NCBI GenBank assembly: GCA_018257865.1
Contig: JAEUBA010000006.1
Span: forward strand, 124,001 to 188,000
Source of the DNA: Stereocaulon alpinum
Lineage: Eukaryota; Ascomycota; Lecanoromycetes; Lecanorales; Stereocaulaceae
DNA: 64,000 nucleotides
Direction of reading: 5' to 3'
Shown here: positions 1 through 13,252 of the stretch, in pieces
How positions within the stretch are numbered: the first letter of the stretch is position 1
Layout: each line of letters begins with the position of its first letter
Made by a program: the position numbers and the translations under genes
The notes under the pieces: generated by a model
Seen by the model: only the letters and a program-made list of their open reading frames with translations
What the model was told of the DNA's origin: nothing
Databases searched by the model: none

Positions 1-248
1 GATTTAGGCGCATAAACACTTGGCCGTCAAAGCATGCACCTGAATAGCCATAAGGTTTCTTTTGGCGGCTATTTCTGTTCTCCACGCTTTCATATCACAC
101 AGAAGAAATTAACTTGCATCACGATTTTGTGCATAGGGTGCTCCAATCTTTGCTAACATTCGACCAGCGCACGGAAGCTAGGCTCAGCCATGGGCTATAA
201 AACGTTAATCTCCTCGCAGTTGACCAAATAGCCTCAACAACCTCACTC
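1..248. other. Left-edge noncoding stretch
   Basis: No supported coding region. Short open frames on the minus strand have no recognisable composition or motif. The stretch leads into the broken 2EXR-like frame that begins at 249. Confidence 0.5.
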
Positions 249-746
249 ATGTCATCACGAACAACTTCTTCACACGTCCTGGCTAGCCTCCTCACCCTCC
301 CAGCCGAGCTCCGCACCAATATTTATCACCTTGCCCTCTCCGAACCCTACATGCTGCCCGTGCCCTCCAACCTCCTCTCCCTACTTTCCACTAACCGCTA
401 AATCTACTGCGAGAGCCGCTCGATTCCATTCTTGTTCTTCTACTACGGCTGGAGATACAAACCCAAGGAGTTCATCCAGGATTCTGCGGCCCTTTCAATA
501 TGCCAACCTACGGAAATTCACCATCCTATACCTCTTACCTTGGATCTCAAGAACTTCACTGGACCTTCAAGAGATGGCGTCCGCTTCCTTTCCAACGAGC
601 CAAGTTTGAATCTCAATACCCTGACTACCAGAATACATGACTGGCTCACCGGTACTGAATGCCGTGACTGGCGAAATACAGCAGTGGAGGAATATGTACA
701 TTACGGCCTTCCGCGCTCGAGCCGCTGGCTTCGGGCATCGTGCTAG
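249..746 (+). pseudogene. 2EXR-like gene remnant with internal stop
   Basis: One reading frame runs from ATG 249 to 746, interrupted only by TAA at 399-401. The N-terminal part reads like the 2EXR/F-box-like family common in filamentous fungi: a 'LLTLPAELRTNIYHLAL' segment followed by 'LLSLLSTNR', then the stop where family members usually have Gln (N-R-Q-I-Y), then 'IYCESRSIPFLFFYYGW'. The frame stays open for another 115 codons, which suggests a recent lesion. CAA to TAA is a single C-to-T change in a CpA context. These proteins have no settled biochemical function. Alternatives are a base-call error, or a short product starting downstream of the stop. Recognition of the family is by eye from a short motif. 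Confidence 0.5.
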
Positions 747-3700
747 CTTTCGGGATGGAAGCACCTCGACCTAGTATGCGACCATTTAGAAATGAGTATG
801 GAATATAGATCGAATGGGAGCTTCGTCAACTCCTTTGGTCAACGAGTTCAGCATTACTACGGCGGCCGCTGGCATTGGTAACGCTTTCATGGTATGGACG
901 AACCAAACTGAGCATCAGCTTTATGGCCATACGATTACCACTCCCAGGACACAAGACATACATCTGCACTCCTCGCCGCAGTGGGAGCAGAAGGATCTTG
1001 TTAAGCTGGTGGAAGGGAGTGAACGTGTTTTCACGCAAGACCCTTGTGACCCGGGATATAGATTCCACGTAAGTAGTTATGGTAGCCCGAACGTTCGGGG
1101 CCGAAGCGAACTTTTCCCTCACTGTGCGGCTTCGGAAGACGGCGATGACCCGAGGTGAAGGGGTCGTTGATCGCCATTTGGGTAACAGAGGAAATTTACG
1201 CACCCCAACGAGTTGGTGGAGCCCGCCGTCGCCGCTTCGTAACTTTCTGAAGCTCGTATCCGGTAGTGGGCACATCATCCAGAGTCTAAACACTACACGT
1301 TAGCTACGGAGAGCCCCTCTCGAACAAGAAAGAGCAGAAACATCGCTATCAGGAAACTACAACAGTCGTCGCTTCAGGGTATACAGGAGGCTTAGTGGCA
1401 ACACTGAAAGGAATGTGATGGCGACAGATCAAGGGAGGTGCTGAATCAGAGGACCCTGTCACCACTCCAACCTTATCAGTCCGACTCAATGCTGTAGACG
1501 AACCTGCATCATGTGAAGATATCGAACGTGCAAGTGAGCCGTTAACAATATCGACATTTGTCCACGCCCGAAAGTCACATGACCCCATCTGCAACAATTT
1601 ACCATGGTCCATTTAACGTTGTTTCTGCTTATCTAGAGGTAGAGCGAAAAAGCGTAGTGCCTGACAGATAGTCCGAGGTTGACACATAACCTACGATACC
1701 TATCCTCGCTAACGGATGAGAGCGGAGAGTGCTTGATTGGTCTGCTACCGGAAAAGTAAAGTAAGATCCTATCCTGGTCATTCGAGGATTCCCAGTGCTT
1801 ACCCAGACAAACTCCCGGTCAAGACATCTCTCTAAATCCGTTACTTCTCTTCATGTTTCGAAAGAGCAACTGAGAAGTTTCGATCCTCTGACCTATATCG
1901 ACGACATTTTCGAGGGTTCTGCTCTCGTGTATATTCCAATACTCTCCGGACTTGTCCCGATGTGCTTTGGTAGGCAATATCGGGAAGACAACCCTTCAAC
2001 AAGCCTTACCGAGGAATGCGCCTTCTACCTCGAACTTCTACTCCTTATACTCAATGTCTCGAAAGACGGATAACAAGACGACTGGATTGAATCTCCCGAG
2101 ACTGTTTATATCCTCGAACTGTTGCCAAAAAGGAGGCAAACCCACAGAGGATCAAGGCGTTTCAAAGCAGCTAATGGACTAGTATCTGGCGTCTAGAAGC
2201 CGGGTTATTTTCGCTTAGTGGCTGCAAGACTGACCGAAAGTGACCATGATGTATTATTCGGCAGCGACACGTCTTCCGAGTACGATAAAGATGTCGATGT
2301 GCTAACAAGCGGTAGCACACCCACTTTGTATGGGCGTGCGCTATATAAACAGCCAGCCAACGGCGTATCTTCTGTAGACACTGAAACCGTATCGCAAGCT
2401 GAGATGAGGGACGCTCTTGTTTACCATTGTTATACCAACGCTGCCATAGCTCCAGCTCGCAGATCTCTTAGGGATGGTTGTCAGCTAAGCACTCGCGAAT
2501 TCGCAGAACACATCGTTGGTATGTCCACTAGAAATCGCCGCACATGGAGCATTCAACATCACTGTCTCTGTCTGTACCGTAATTACCATGACCCTGAAGA
2601 GGGGCTGCCATGACTTGAGAGAGCAAATCGCCAACTGCCTTTAGGAGCAAGTTCGCAGCCGTCCAAACCTTTCGCCACTGCCTAACTGTATGATCTATCA
2701 TGAACAGGAGTGCACTAGTGTCATCAAAGCCTTGGGGTAATAATAATGGACTTTGGAGTTGCACCGGCTAATGAAATTCGACGGACAGCATATATGTGGG
2801 CCACTCATAGTCAGACACGATATCCGAGGCTGCCCAAGACCGGAACACTCTTTCAACCGTAAGGTCCAGCAACGCATCATATTTGCTGCAGCAACCGGAG
2901 AGCTTGAGTACCTGTTAACCTTGTGCTTGTGCATCACATTGGGCTCGATCGCTCGACCTAAATTTGATGTGGACGAGGTGGGACATTGGTTTCCATCAAC
3001 TAGAAGGAAAGCGTCAACAGCAAGATCAAAGCCTACACCTCAATACTTGATGATGAAAACCGTCGACACTGCATACGAGGCGATATGTATATTCGTCTTG
3101 GGGAATCAATGACTTGTACAGATCGTTGAACTACAGGCGTCTAGCTAGAGATTATTGATTCCTCAAGGGCGATGATGGCTTATAGTCAAATACGAACACA
3201 AACTAACACAAAAATTCCCCAGAACATCTCTTTCAGTCCTACTCTGTTTCTGTGGGAGCTTGCTTACAATACTCATACCCGCTTCTATTCCTTCCATTTC
3301 CTAATTCATGCCATCAGAATGACCCAAGATTCCCCCTACTCATCACCTCTTTCCATCCCATTCGATCGAAAATCCCCACACAATCAATACCAAAATCAAT
3401 CCCCCTCTACCTCCATTTCCCTCCGACTCACCCACCAGCTCTCAATATGGTCCTATCTATAGCATTATCTCTCCAAAACCTTTTTCCAGCCTCTCAAGTC
3501 CCCACTATCTCTACGCCCACCACGACTCCTTTCTCACACAGCCTCTCCCTCCCCATATCTAGAGGTTCATGGAGAGGTGGGAAGCTGACATCACCTATCT
3601 TCTACGTTATGGAATTTAGTAAGAAAAATCAAAACCCGCGCTCGCCCTCGATCTTCATGCTCGACTTCATCGGCTAATTACGGTAGACTACCAGGCAGGC

Positions 3701-4187
3701 TTCCAGAGCAAAAAAATGCACTATGCATGGAATCCGTTTAGATCTCTACCCACGCACAGCTCTCCACAGCCCTTTTCCACACAACTCTTACCCGATGCAA
3801 CTGCGAAGACTTGATATCCAGAGCTGGATCGCTAGACAGGCGGGCTGCATCAAGGCGAGTATTTATGTAGCGGATGTGCTGGAATTAAACGAACGCTGTA
3901 GACACGGTTCTGCGCGGAGAAGGGAGGATAGTATCCTAGTCGTTTAGCAGTGAAAAATTTGGGGCATGTGTCACATGTGGAAATTCAAGCCAGAAACCAC
4001 TCTGCTCCCAGTATCGATAAAGAATCACGAGACATTTGTAAAGGGATACAAACGGTGCAGTGAGAAGTGGCATGCCGTACAGACAGCTACTGTTGGATTG
4101 GGAGCGTGGTCGAATCTTTGGATCTTAGACAGAGCGAACTTGCACTTGAGAAGAAAGTAGTTGACAGTGTAGAGTATATTCATAGTC
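747..4187. other. Gene-poor region without a supported gene
   Basis: About 3.4 kb. Open frames at 814-1158, 1795-2073, 2218-2613 and 2753-3112 on the plus strand are short, unrelated to families I know, and cannot be joined convincingly by splice sites. The segment 3290-3560 is strongly A/C-rich on the plus strand, similar in base use to the A/C-rich halves of real genes elsewhere in the window. It might be a decayed or untranslated transcribed segment, but there is no coding support. Confidence 0.4.
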
Positions 4188-6432
4188 CTAGTAATTCCTC
4201 TCCCTCTCCCTATGCCTATCTTTCCCACCCCCTTCGCCATCCTCTCCCCCACCCCTCTTCCTCTCAATAGCCCTCTTCACCCCGTCCCTCCTCTCGACCC
4301 TCTTCCCAGCGCGATGCTTCATCTTGAACCTCTGATAACCCCCCGCATCAAATCCCGGAGGTGTATACGCCCTTGAATCGACCTTCCGATCTTCAGCATC
4401 ATCGGCAGTGTCTTCCTCACCCTCATCCTCAATAACATCTCTTCGAGGATTGGCTTTCCTGTACCTATCCTCCGCGGCCCTCCTATTCGCAGCCTTTGTA
4501 ACATAGGACTTCAGAATATGTCTCTGCTCCCTACACCTCGCTTTCTCTTCCTGTCCTATTTCCTCGTTGCCTAAGTCTAGCACGACGTCGAATGCCCCTA
4601 TCAATCCCCTAACAAGCGCCTGCACGTCCTCTTCGCTTTGCTTCTTGTCGCCTTTGGGATCGTAGGCGAGGAGAGAGCGTAAGTTGCGTACGCCTAGTTC
4701 GGTGCCGCGGATTACACCCATGAGCGTACGCCAGTCTCGTGATGGCTGTGACATAGCGAGGTTGAGGTACATAGAGAGGGCACGGGCGTCAGGGTGAGGG
4801 AGGGTATCTGTCATCATTCTGACGAGCTTGGCTGCGTGACCTAGAGCGTTCTTATTCTTCATGTCACGAACGCAGGCGCTCAGCGCGATACGGAATGTCT
4901 TCGTCTGCAGCTGCACCCTTGAATCCAACTTTCCATGCCTTATCTCTTCAAGCAGTTCAACAGTCTGTCTGCTGGCTCGTTGGAGACGGAGAAGTCGAAG
5001 ATAGGCGTGGTAGTTGTCGCTATCTGGCTTGACATTGTGTTGGCCCTCCGGGTTCGTAAGGATGCCCCAGTAGTTCTGGGCAGTGTGAGTGAGATGAAGG
5101 CGCATACATGCGTCAATGAGCATGGAGAGGGTATTGCGGCCTGGTCGGACTGCTACTACCTGGTTGTGGCTTGGGCCGGCGGGTATGGGAGCAAAGGCGT
5201 TGCCCATTGGCGTTAAAAGTCTATCGTCATCATCGGCTTCAGATTGCTCATCCGGCGGCATCAGAGTCTGAAGGTCCACGTTGCCCTCGATCGAGTCCTC
5301 CATTTCGAGTGTAGCAGGGTTCTTATGTGAGTGACTCAATCGTGGCGCTTGTCGTCGTATGTTCATAGTCTGTTCCACAAGAGAGAGGATGTCGTCCCAG
5401 TCTTGCTTCTCGTCGCCAAGCAGTAGGAGCCTTCCCATTGCACAAACCAGCTCTTCATCAATATACAGATCTCCGTTTGCCCAACGGTCTCTGATCTCCT
5501 CCCACAGCCTCCTTCCCTGAAGTACCGCCTGACTCGTGCGTTCGCTCTTAGCCGGCGAAGCTTGTTCTCCACTGACATCACCCGCCGCAGCAACACGAAT
5601 GGCATTCAGGATGGTAGTGAATGTGAAATTATTCGGAGCGTCTGGGCCGCGAGGAGGTAATTTGGCAGCGACACCAAGCAGACCATCAATGTCTCCAGCC
5701 AGAGCGCATACTTTGAGGACGGCATTGGTGTGAATAATGTTAGGTTTGACGGGTGAGTTCTCATTATACATGGAAAAGTATATGGAAAGGGCTCGAGGAG
5801 CGGAAAGCGGAAATTTGGCATGCCAGGCAAAGCCACGGAGAAGGGTCGTGTAGGTGTGGCCGTCAGGCATCTGAGCGCGTTTTTTCATCTGTAGCGAACT
5901 TGAGCATCAATGATCGCCTGAGCTCATTGATCCAGCATAGACACACCTCATTGTAGACCTTCGTAGAATTCTGCACCCTCCCCTTACTCATCTCATAATC
6001 CATAAGATGATTCCAGCTAACCGTACACTCCATCTCCTTACTCGCCATCCTCACAATCTCCAACGCCTTCTGGAATTTGTCCTCCCTCAACAACCTGACA
6101 GTATGGTCTCCAAGCTTCAGTGGGTCCTTCAGCCATCGCAGTTCTTCCTCGAGGGCGCCCATTTTATAAGGCGAGTCTTTCTTCCTGATAGGACGGTTGG
6201 AGCGACCTACGTATACAGTCGGTGGTCCAGGTGGAAGACCTGGGCCGCGAGCAGGTACATCTTCGAAGGGTATGGCTTCTGTAGCGTAGCCTCGTCGAAT
6301 CCATGTTGAGGGATGGTGGTGTTGATTGATTAGGGGATGGTGATGAGGGGAGTGGAGGGGCCGAGGGGACTCCAAGACGTCAGCGACAAGAGTGCGTAGA
6401 CATCTGCGTATACAGGCCTTGCATTCAAGCAT
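4188..6432 (-). CDS. Pentatricopeptide repeat (PPR) protein, probably mitochondrial
   Basis: Two exons (6432-5947 and 5888-4188) joined across a 58-nt GT-AG intron give about 728 residues. The N-terminus (MLECKACIRRCLRTLVADV) is rich in Arg/Ala/Leu without acids, as in mitochondrial presequences. Helical repeats of PPR type follow, for example 'MPDGHTYTTLLRGFAWHA', 'PNIIHTNAVLKVCALAGD' and 'PNNFTFTTILNAIRVAAAG'. A low-complexity acidic linker comes next, and the C-terminal tail is very basic (repeated Lys/Arg-Gly-Gly), suited to RNA contact. Fungal PPR proteins of this layout act in mitochondrial RNA maturation or small-subunit assembly (Ccm1/Dmr1 type). Assignment to one member is not possible by eye. 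On the coding strand the base use changes from A/C-rich to G/T-rich near 4650. Confidence 0.8.
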
Positions 6433-7697
6433 TTGAAGGAATCCGCAGCTTCTTCAATGTACTGAGAAGTGTGGTTGATAATGGCCAGACAGCTGTCTAC
6501 GCCTGTATGTGGCTAGGATGGAGGATGGCAAAATTTCTCTAGCCTCCAGAAATGCAACTTAAGCCGCCCAAGCAAAGCTCATGACCTTACTCCGTACCTA
6601 TTCGCAGCCGCGATGGCGCCCGAGGTGCCTTCCAAGCGGCCTCTAATGTAGGCTCCCTCTAGCTCCCACAAGACCCTTTGACGCACATGCAAGCGATTCC
6701 TTCGTGGCCGCAGCTAGATATCTGTGCTAAAGAAAAGCATCTGTCTCGTTACCACTCCCTTGGGCTCGCTCTTCGCTTCGAGTGCCGAAGTGGATGCAGT
6801 AGCTCTATGTAACTTGAACCATTACCTTTGAAGCATAGTACATGTAGCTTCTTGTAGGGCAGGGTTACTTGTCTAGCTGCATATACTCATACGTGGTTCG
6901 TGTTCAATGTGCTCGTCCGTCGTGAGTCACCATCTTCATCTTCTCCTTCGTGAAATCAACACGTTCAACCAGCGCATCAACTTCTCGACTTAGGGTAGTA
7001 TCATTCTTAGCTATTCAATTTGATCGTGGGCCTACTGCTCCACCACTAGATACAGTAGGATGACGCAAGCATTGCAATCGAGAGCGAAACAGCGGCAATT
7101 TGTTGAGGGTCCATCAAGAAACCTTTGCCACCCAAATAACATCTGTAGGGTCTGGGTCCCATTGCTGCTGATGAAGTACTAAGGAAAGACTCGCGAGAAT
7201 GACTATAGCCTCTCATCTTCGTTTGCTTGCTAACAGGCCGACAGAGATACCATCTGACGGGTGTGTGCTCTGGTTCCATCGGCCGCAAGAGCTTGCACTA
7301 CCATCATGTACCATGCATGCATGCTTGTGGCCGCTGAAGGAAAACCACATACCTTAAGAAATCATCGCGAGAGGGTAAAAGAAAATCGTCTCTCATGCTG
7401 ATCAACTCAACTCATCATGTAGACAACACCGTATCAACCACCGGTCCCAATGCAAGTTCAGACTCCGAAAGCTATGATAGCAGACAGCCGCCACCTATTA
7501 CCTGTTTCCTCCTCTCCCACCATATATGCTTTTGACCAGACGTTTCGGGTATCGTACGCGGACCATCGAGGAAAAGGACAACTTTGTGCACAGCGAGCTA
7601 GTCTATGTCGGAGCATAGCGATGCGGGTATTAATTTCTTTCATTCCAGTCAGCATGTCGGCAATGTTGATCATGTAGTAGTCTGAATCGTCAGTATC
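6433..7697. other. Intergenic, PPR upstream and con7 downstream
   Basis: 1.26 kb between the start of the PPR gene and the stop of con7. It should contain the PPR promoter and the con7 3' untranslated region. Open frames at 7046-7288 and 7450-7677 look random. The short self-complementary run at 7312-7324 (repeated catg) is the only local feature seen. Confidence 0.4.
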
Positions 7698-9108
7698 TTA
7701 CATTTGTTGGCCCTGGCCATAGGGCGAATGTGGGTATCCTGGGTAAACCTGACCGTTACCCTGAGCCTGATACATTTGGTCCACTCCGCTCGGGTAGTTA
7801 ACAGGGGCTTGACCGCCGGCTGGTGCATACCCTATCGGAGGCAATTGAGGACGACCTGGACCAGGTGGGTAGTTGGAGCCTGGGGGTTGATTTGGGTCAC
7901 TCGATTGCTCGCTGCCGCCGTTCGCAGCGCGCTGACGATCTTCTTCGGCCTTGCGTTGTTGTTCCTCTTCTTTCTTACGCTGCTTCCATTCTTTTCGAAT
8001 TTCTTTGAACTCTGCGTGAACATGTTAGTCGCCACTAGTTTTCATGCTAGCTAGTAAGCGGATCCAAGAGATTTTGAGTGTGGGAAGCGTAAGGCTATAT
8101 GCAACGTAGTGCCGACGCCAACAATAAGGCTCATGTTGCGTAAAACACGACTAGCGGATGCAGACCACAGAATGGGAACTATGCACAAGCTAACCTAAAA
8201 CGCGCATTTGCGACAAACATTAAATTAATTCTAGACTGACCTTCTGGAGTGCGCTTTTGTCCATGTGACTGCATCGTAACGTGCGCATTAAGGTGGTTCA
8301 GTGTACCATATGCCTTCTCGCATCCTTGCCACCCACATTTGTACATTCGCTCAATCTCCTCGTAGCGGCGACGCGGGCGCTTGTGCTGCTGTGCGCCCGG
8401 AATTGGGACAAAGGAGTAAACCTGAGAGAGCGGGTGAGGTTGCTGTTCAATTGACTAAGTACAACGAATGGTGTGGGACGAATGCGCGCGACTTACCTGA
8501 CCAGAACGCGGTCCAGCACTGGCGGGTGTTCCTTGAGCAGAGCCTCCAGTTCCGGGTGAGCTGTACGGGCCTCCAGGCATTCCATGGGGATGGCCAGCAT
8601 ACTGTTGCGGCCAATGCTGAGGGTACCCTGGAGGAGGCGCGTGGCCGTGGTATTGAGACATGTCGTGAGGCGCGTACGGCGAGTACGGAGGATAGGTGGG
8701 GCTTGACGCCGCAATGTTTGGATCTACAGGCACATCGGCGTTAGACTTGATATGGGGAGGATGATGATGGTCATTCTGGTGTCCATCTTGCAAGGACATT
8801 GACGGACTTTGCGGTTGTTGAGCCATACTTGTATGGCCGTGACTATGCTGCTGTTGAGCGTAGTGCTGGCGCGCGTAATCTGGGTTCAGATGTGCTGAAC
8901 GCGCTGCAGACGGATGCACAGCGTAGTCGGACGTAGGAGTTTGGGTAGGAGGGTAATTGGAAGGTCGCACTTCTTGTTGAGGAGTGAACTGCGCAGTCGA
9001 TGCTGGATCTGAGGCAGTTTCTTAGGTCCGAGTGCTCGGTTGGCCAACGCTTCAAAGACGAGTGTGCGAACCTGGCTGCGAGTATTGGTCGGATGCACCT
9101 CTGTCCAT
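7698..9108 (-). CDS. con7: C2H2 zinc-finger transcription factor Con7
   Basis: The zinc finger and its flanks match the Con7 family of Pezizomycotina, the regulator of conidium shape and appressorium formation first studied in the rice blast fungus. After a Gln/His/Pro-rich N-terminal half, the block 'KRPRRRYEEIERMYKCGW' leads into one C2H2 finger (C-X4-C-X12-H-X5-H, ending QSHGQKRTPEEF) and a Lys/Glu-rich helix 'KEIRKEWKQRKKEEEQQRK', then a Pro/Gly/Gln-rich tail ending GQGQQM. Exons seen: 8241 to about 8442 with the finger, and 8011-7698, separated by a 229-nt intron (8012-8240). A further intron starts at 8496. The start at 9106-9108 (MDRGASDQYSQPGSHT) needs a very short first intron with two possible acceptors. 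Nuclear DNA binding is inferred from the family. The product name is firm; the extreme N-terminus is not. Confidence 0.87.
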
Positions 9109-12100
9109 CAATCGCGACTGTCGCCACACGTCCATCAGCCCCAATTCTACTTCACATAAATGCAGAAACAAATCGCCATGGCCGTTTGGGTTTCACTTAC
9201 AGAATCGCGATAGAGGAACCTTTGTGAGCTTGTGGCAAATAGCCTCCAGCTAGGCGTAGTCGATATGTCAAAAGTGAACAAGACAAGACTAGACACCACG
9301 CGACGACGGTGCGGTCTTGAAGTAGGTAGCAACAAGCTTGAGAGTCCGTCGCCAGGAACCACTCGCCCAGAGCGCACAAGATTCCGCTCGAGCGCCCGGT
9401 CCTTCGGCAGACACAACACGGTCTGCTTGTTGCAACTTTAAATGGCGTGAACAAGAGAGAAGCGTGCTCTAGGTCTTTAGGAGTAGCTTCAGGGCTAGAG
9501 ACCTTGGCTAGTGAGGCGGCGGTTATGGATAGCGCTGGGCCCAAGTACGGGAAATTTATTAGAGCCCCAGATTTCGTCAACCGTCAACGGTATGAGTAGT
9601 GTGAAACTTGTCAAGCTTGGAGACAAGTGCTGATGTAGTAGTGTTGAGCTTTATCAAAAGGTGACAAAGCTCGAGCGCGGCCCTTCTCTTACGGATGTGG
9701 CAGGAGTTCAACGCGGCGGCAGAATGACACTATGATGAGAAGAGGAAAGAGCTATGGCCGCCACGCCAGCGATTGAAGCTAGAATTATTATTCGTGGGGC
9801 ACGTTTATGAAGTGGTTAGAATGGCAGGTTTGGCGTTTCCTCCACCGATTTTGAGTTTTGCGAAGAAATATGATTGACCGCGTTGACGAATGTGTGATTT
9901 CTGGAATTGTTCGAATTTGGAGGGCGTCAAGGGCCGCGATCGACACGATCGTCACCACAAGCCGAACAGTTCTGAAGGGTAAGGCGCACTGACGGTTAGC
10001 AATTTGCCGGTAGCAACTCGTTACAAGTGGTCTCGAACGCCGGCTACTCCGCTGGCTACTCCGCTGGCTATTTCTCTTGCTAGGCTCCTTTGCGATACCG
10101 GAGGGATCAGATGTGAGTTGTTCAACTTAAAGCCCGCTTCCCCACAAATGAAGATGGAGGAAAAGTTGATTATGGTCCTTGATGACTTGGTCGACCAGGG
10201 ACGTGTTGAATTGTGATGACAAGATGAAGCGCGCGCAACTCTGTTGATGTGTCGGTCAAGACTAGACCTACGAGAATTGTGTCAGAGGGGAATCGCGATA
10301 AGGTCCTTTGACTGTCTGGCACCTAGCCTGTTACGTACTTGATGATCACCAGTTTCAAGGCCAATGTCACAGTGTTTCGAAGTGCATGAGGAGCGCAGAA
10401 GATGGTGATGAGTTGCGTATCCCAAGGTTGGTGGATTTGACGCGATTCAGACTGTGCCTCTGGGGTACAGCAGTACCTGGGCCTTTCTCGGTCGGTGTTG
10501 TGGGCAGACTGGTGGACCTGTGTACTTGTGCACGACTCAGACCAATCTCAATCTGGAGGTATCTCGATTCGGTATAGACTAGTATGATGCAGGCTGAAGG
10601 CGCTACTGTTGAAGCTATTGTAGCTAGTAACTAGCGTGACGGGGTGATGAATTTGTTGGTGTTGGATTTTAGAGGCAGACAGCGACGGGGATGAAAATTT
10701 AGAAGGGGGCGATTTTCTTGGCTTACCGGTGACACGGCCGCTTTTCTTGCGGCCTAGCGCAACCTTTAGTTGGATCTCAATCTTAATTGTTTGGAATTCT
10801 CGACGGAGATCCCTGGGAGAATCTGGACACTGGACGCTGACCACTGACCACTGACCACTGACCTGGACCTTTTCGGTTGGATTCCGATGAGCTTGAATCT
10901 TAACTTTACCTCAGCCACCTTTCCCCTTCGAAGACCTGCAGTATGGAGTAATGAGGCTGAAAACTCAAGTCGAAATTTCTACGCGGGAAGGCAGCTAAAA
11001 GGTGCTGGGAGCATGCAACAGCCTATATACCGATACGCGACAACTCGCTTACTGTAAAAAGTTGGGACGGCAAGGGGGTAATAAACGGTAATCTGATCAT
11101 GGGGTTCCATGCCTCAAAGGATTTCCCTGATGATTATTGATAGAATTCGCGGCACTTAGGAGAGCAAGAGATATTGATGTGACTAATACTATGTGGGACT
11201 GGTGCGGAGAGCCCTCAAAGGATCCGTAGTCAGCGAATGAAGTGCTCAGTGGCGCAATCCTTTCCAACGAGTACTAGCTAATGGGGTGACAGCGCATCGA
11301 ACCACCTGCTTAAATAAGGTATGCCCCTCCGAAGTCTGTTTGTTCGAGGGAGATTGAAAAAGCAAAAAGTGCCGTGGGCGGTGAGAAGCAACTGCATGAT
11401 GATGAACAGGTAATCTCAACCCTTATTCTTATTTGGTAGAGGGAAGGAATGGGAGGAAAGGAAGGAAAGGAAGCAAAGGAAGATACCGTGATTTTCGCGT
11501 TTTCGCATGGGGCAAAGCGGGGCTAGATCCATCATCCTTCCCTGCTCCGGCAATAGTGCCGTTCAGAGAGCGCTTGGATAAAGAGGGCCAATTGGCCTGT
11601 GCCTCGCCTGGACCAGCCGTTCTCGAAGGATAGTTCTACCGTAGGTTCACATGATTACCACGCAAGATTGGAGTCTCTCATGCGGTCGCTGAGAAAGTCA
11701 TCACACAAGCCCACCATTCAGACTTCGCCCCTTGCACGTTGCTATCATCCTCGTAGAAGTGTCAAAGGCTCTACGTAATGCAGCGTACAAGATAGAGAGA
11801 TTGGCCGCCACGGCCGAGTCCAGGCATTGTTGACTTGCAGGGTTGTGCCTCTGGAGAACGAGGGGAAATAAGCTCCTTCTTACTACTCGAGCCAGATGCA
11901 TGCTGCACTGTAACATCATTATTCGCTACTGCTGAAGCCTGTATGGGTGGCTCTTCGATGCTATGTCCCACGGCCCAACTCTACCGTCGATTTGCTTCAT
12001 TCAGGGTACATCTCCGTGAAAGATCATTCGTCTGAGACATCGAACATTGTTGAGACGACTCAGCGCGGGTCATTGTGGGATGGCGTTGATCGTATCTGAG

Positions 12101-13252
12101 GGGGCATCATCTTGGCACTGAGCTGAGGGCACACAACGAGCGAAAATGGCCGTAAAATGGTTGTAGTACTGTAAAGTTGTACAATGGAGGAAGGGTTGTC
12201 GTGCAATTTGGATTTTATATCAAGGTGTCCGCATCGTCACGAGTACGGCAACTACATTTACTAGTGGACCCAGCGCTGCGTCTCCCTAGGGCTCTAGGGC
12301 ACGCATGAGCCACCTAGATCCTTTTCAGTGTTAAGGCTCCGGACTATGCTCTGCGCTACCTAGCAACTCATATGCAAACCCGAAGACCTTCAGCCTCAGC
12401 GTTGACAACGACGACGACGCGACAGCATATTGTAAGGATGACGTCTATTCCTACAGCAAAGTGCTAGAAGGAGCGGTGAATACGTCACAAAAGGACCGTT
12501 ACGTAAATGATAAGGGGAAGATACGACCCTGCATCATCTCCAACCTAGCCCAACTTCAGGAAAACCTCGAGAAAGGCTAAAGACATGGTTCTGCCGTGCT
12601 TGAGCCTTGACGGAGGCCTTGCGTAGACATGGGCCCCATGCTCCCCGACTTTTCCGGACTTCACTCTGTCAGAAGCCATGTTTTTCGGCACAGCTGTTGG
12701 GGGCCAGGGGGCTTCGGAATTCAGTTTGATTATGACAATCTGGGAACAACCTGGGGTGTGAATGGAAGCCCCTGACTCCAACGCAGAAGACCACTTGGAG
12801 GGCAGTAATGTGGTAGCACAGAGTAGCTTTTGTCACTGAAATGAAGGGTATCAATCTAGTCATACGGGTTTTCCTCTAAGTTTGGTCTATAGCATAAGAG
12901 CAATCAATGAAGTCGCCTCCTTCCTCAGCCCGCCGCCGATGAACTACTCAATCACCTCGCCTTAAAGCTGCCTTGCAAGCTCCGTCCTCAGGCATCCGCC
13001 TCTGGAATCATTCCAAATACTGTCTGTTAATCTAGAACATCGAAAGGGAAAAGAAAGATATATGAATTCTAATGCGGAATGCGTGATTCGAAAGCTAGTC
13101 GTAGAGACGAGCAAGAAGAACGCCGGAATGCTGCTGATCGTTCCGAGTTCGATGGACCCGGCCAGTGTACTTGAAGCACGAAACGTAGGACTGAACATAT
13201 CGTATAGGGGCATCGTTGAAGTCGTCCGAGGAATGCTTGAAGGGTGCGAGAA
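9109..13252. other. Long intergenic region upstream of con7
   Basis: About 4.1 kb without a supported gene. Frames such as 10548-10844 (minus) and 11433-11633 (plus) are short and of random composition. It contains small direct repeats: a 7-bp unit (tgaccac) in about four copies near 10838-10863, a 13-bp unit in about 2.5 copies near 10037-10066, and an AAGG-type purine tract near 11443-11485. A long 5' leader and distal regulatory sequence for con7 is plausible, since developmental regulators in filamentous fungi often have them. This is inference. Confidence 0.45.
10838..10863. repeat. Short tandem repeat, 7-bp unit
   Basis: About four consecutive copies of a 7-bp unit (tgaccac) lie in noncoding DNA upstream of con7. 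Too short to assign a role; slippage is the simplest origin. Confidence 0.6.

Noticed and set aside
826..1293. 155-codon minus-strand frame
   Set aside because: No known motif, random-like composition, and overlapping plus-strand frames of similar quality.
1952..2182. P-loop-like string ALVGNIGKTTLQ
   Set aside because: A single short match without the rest of an ATPase domain; most likely chance.
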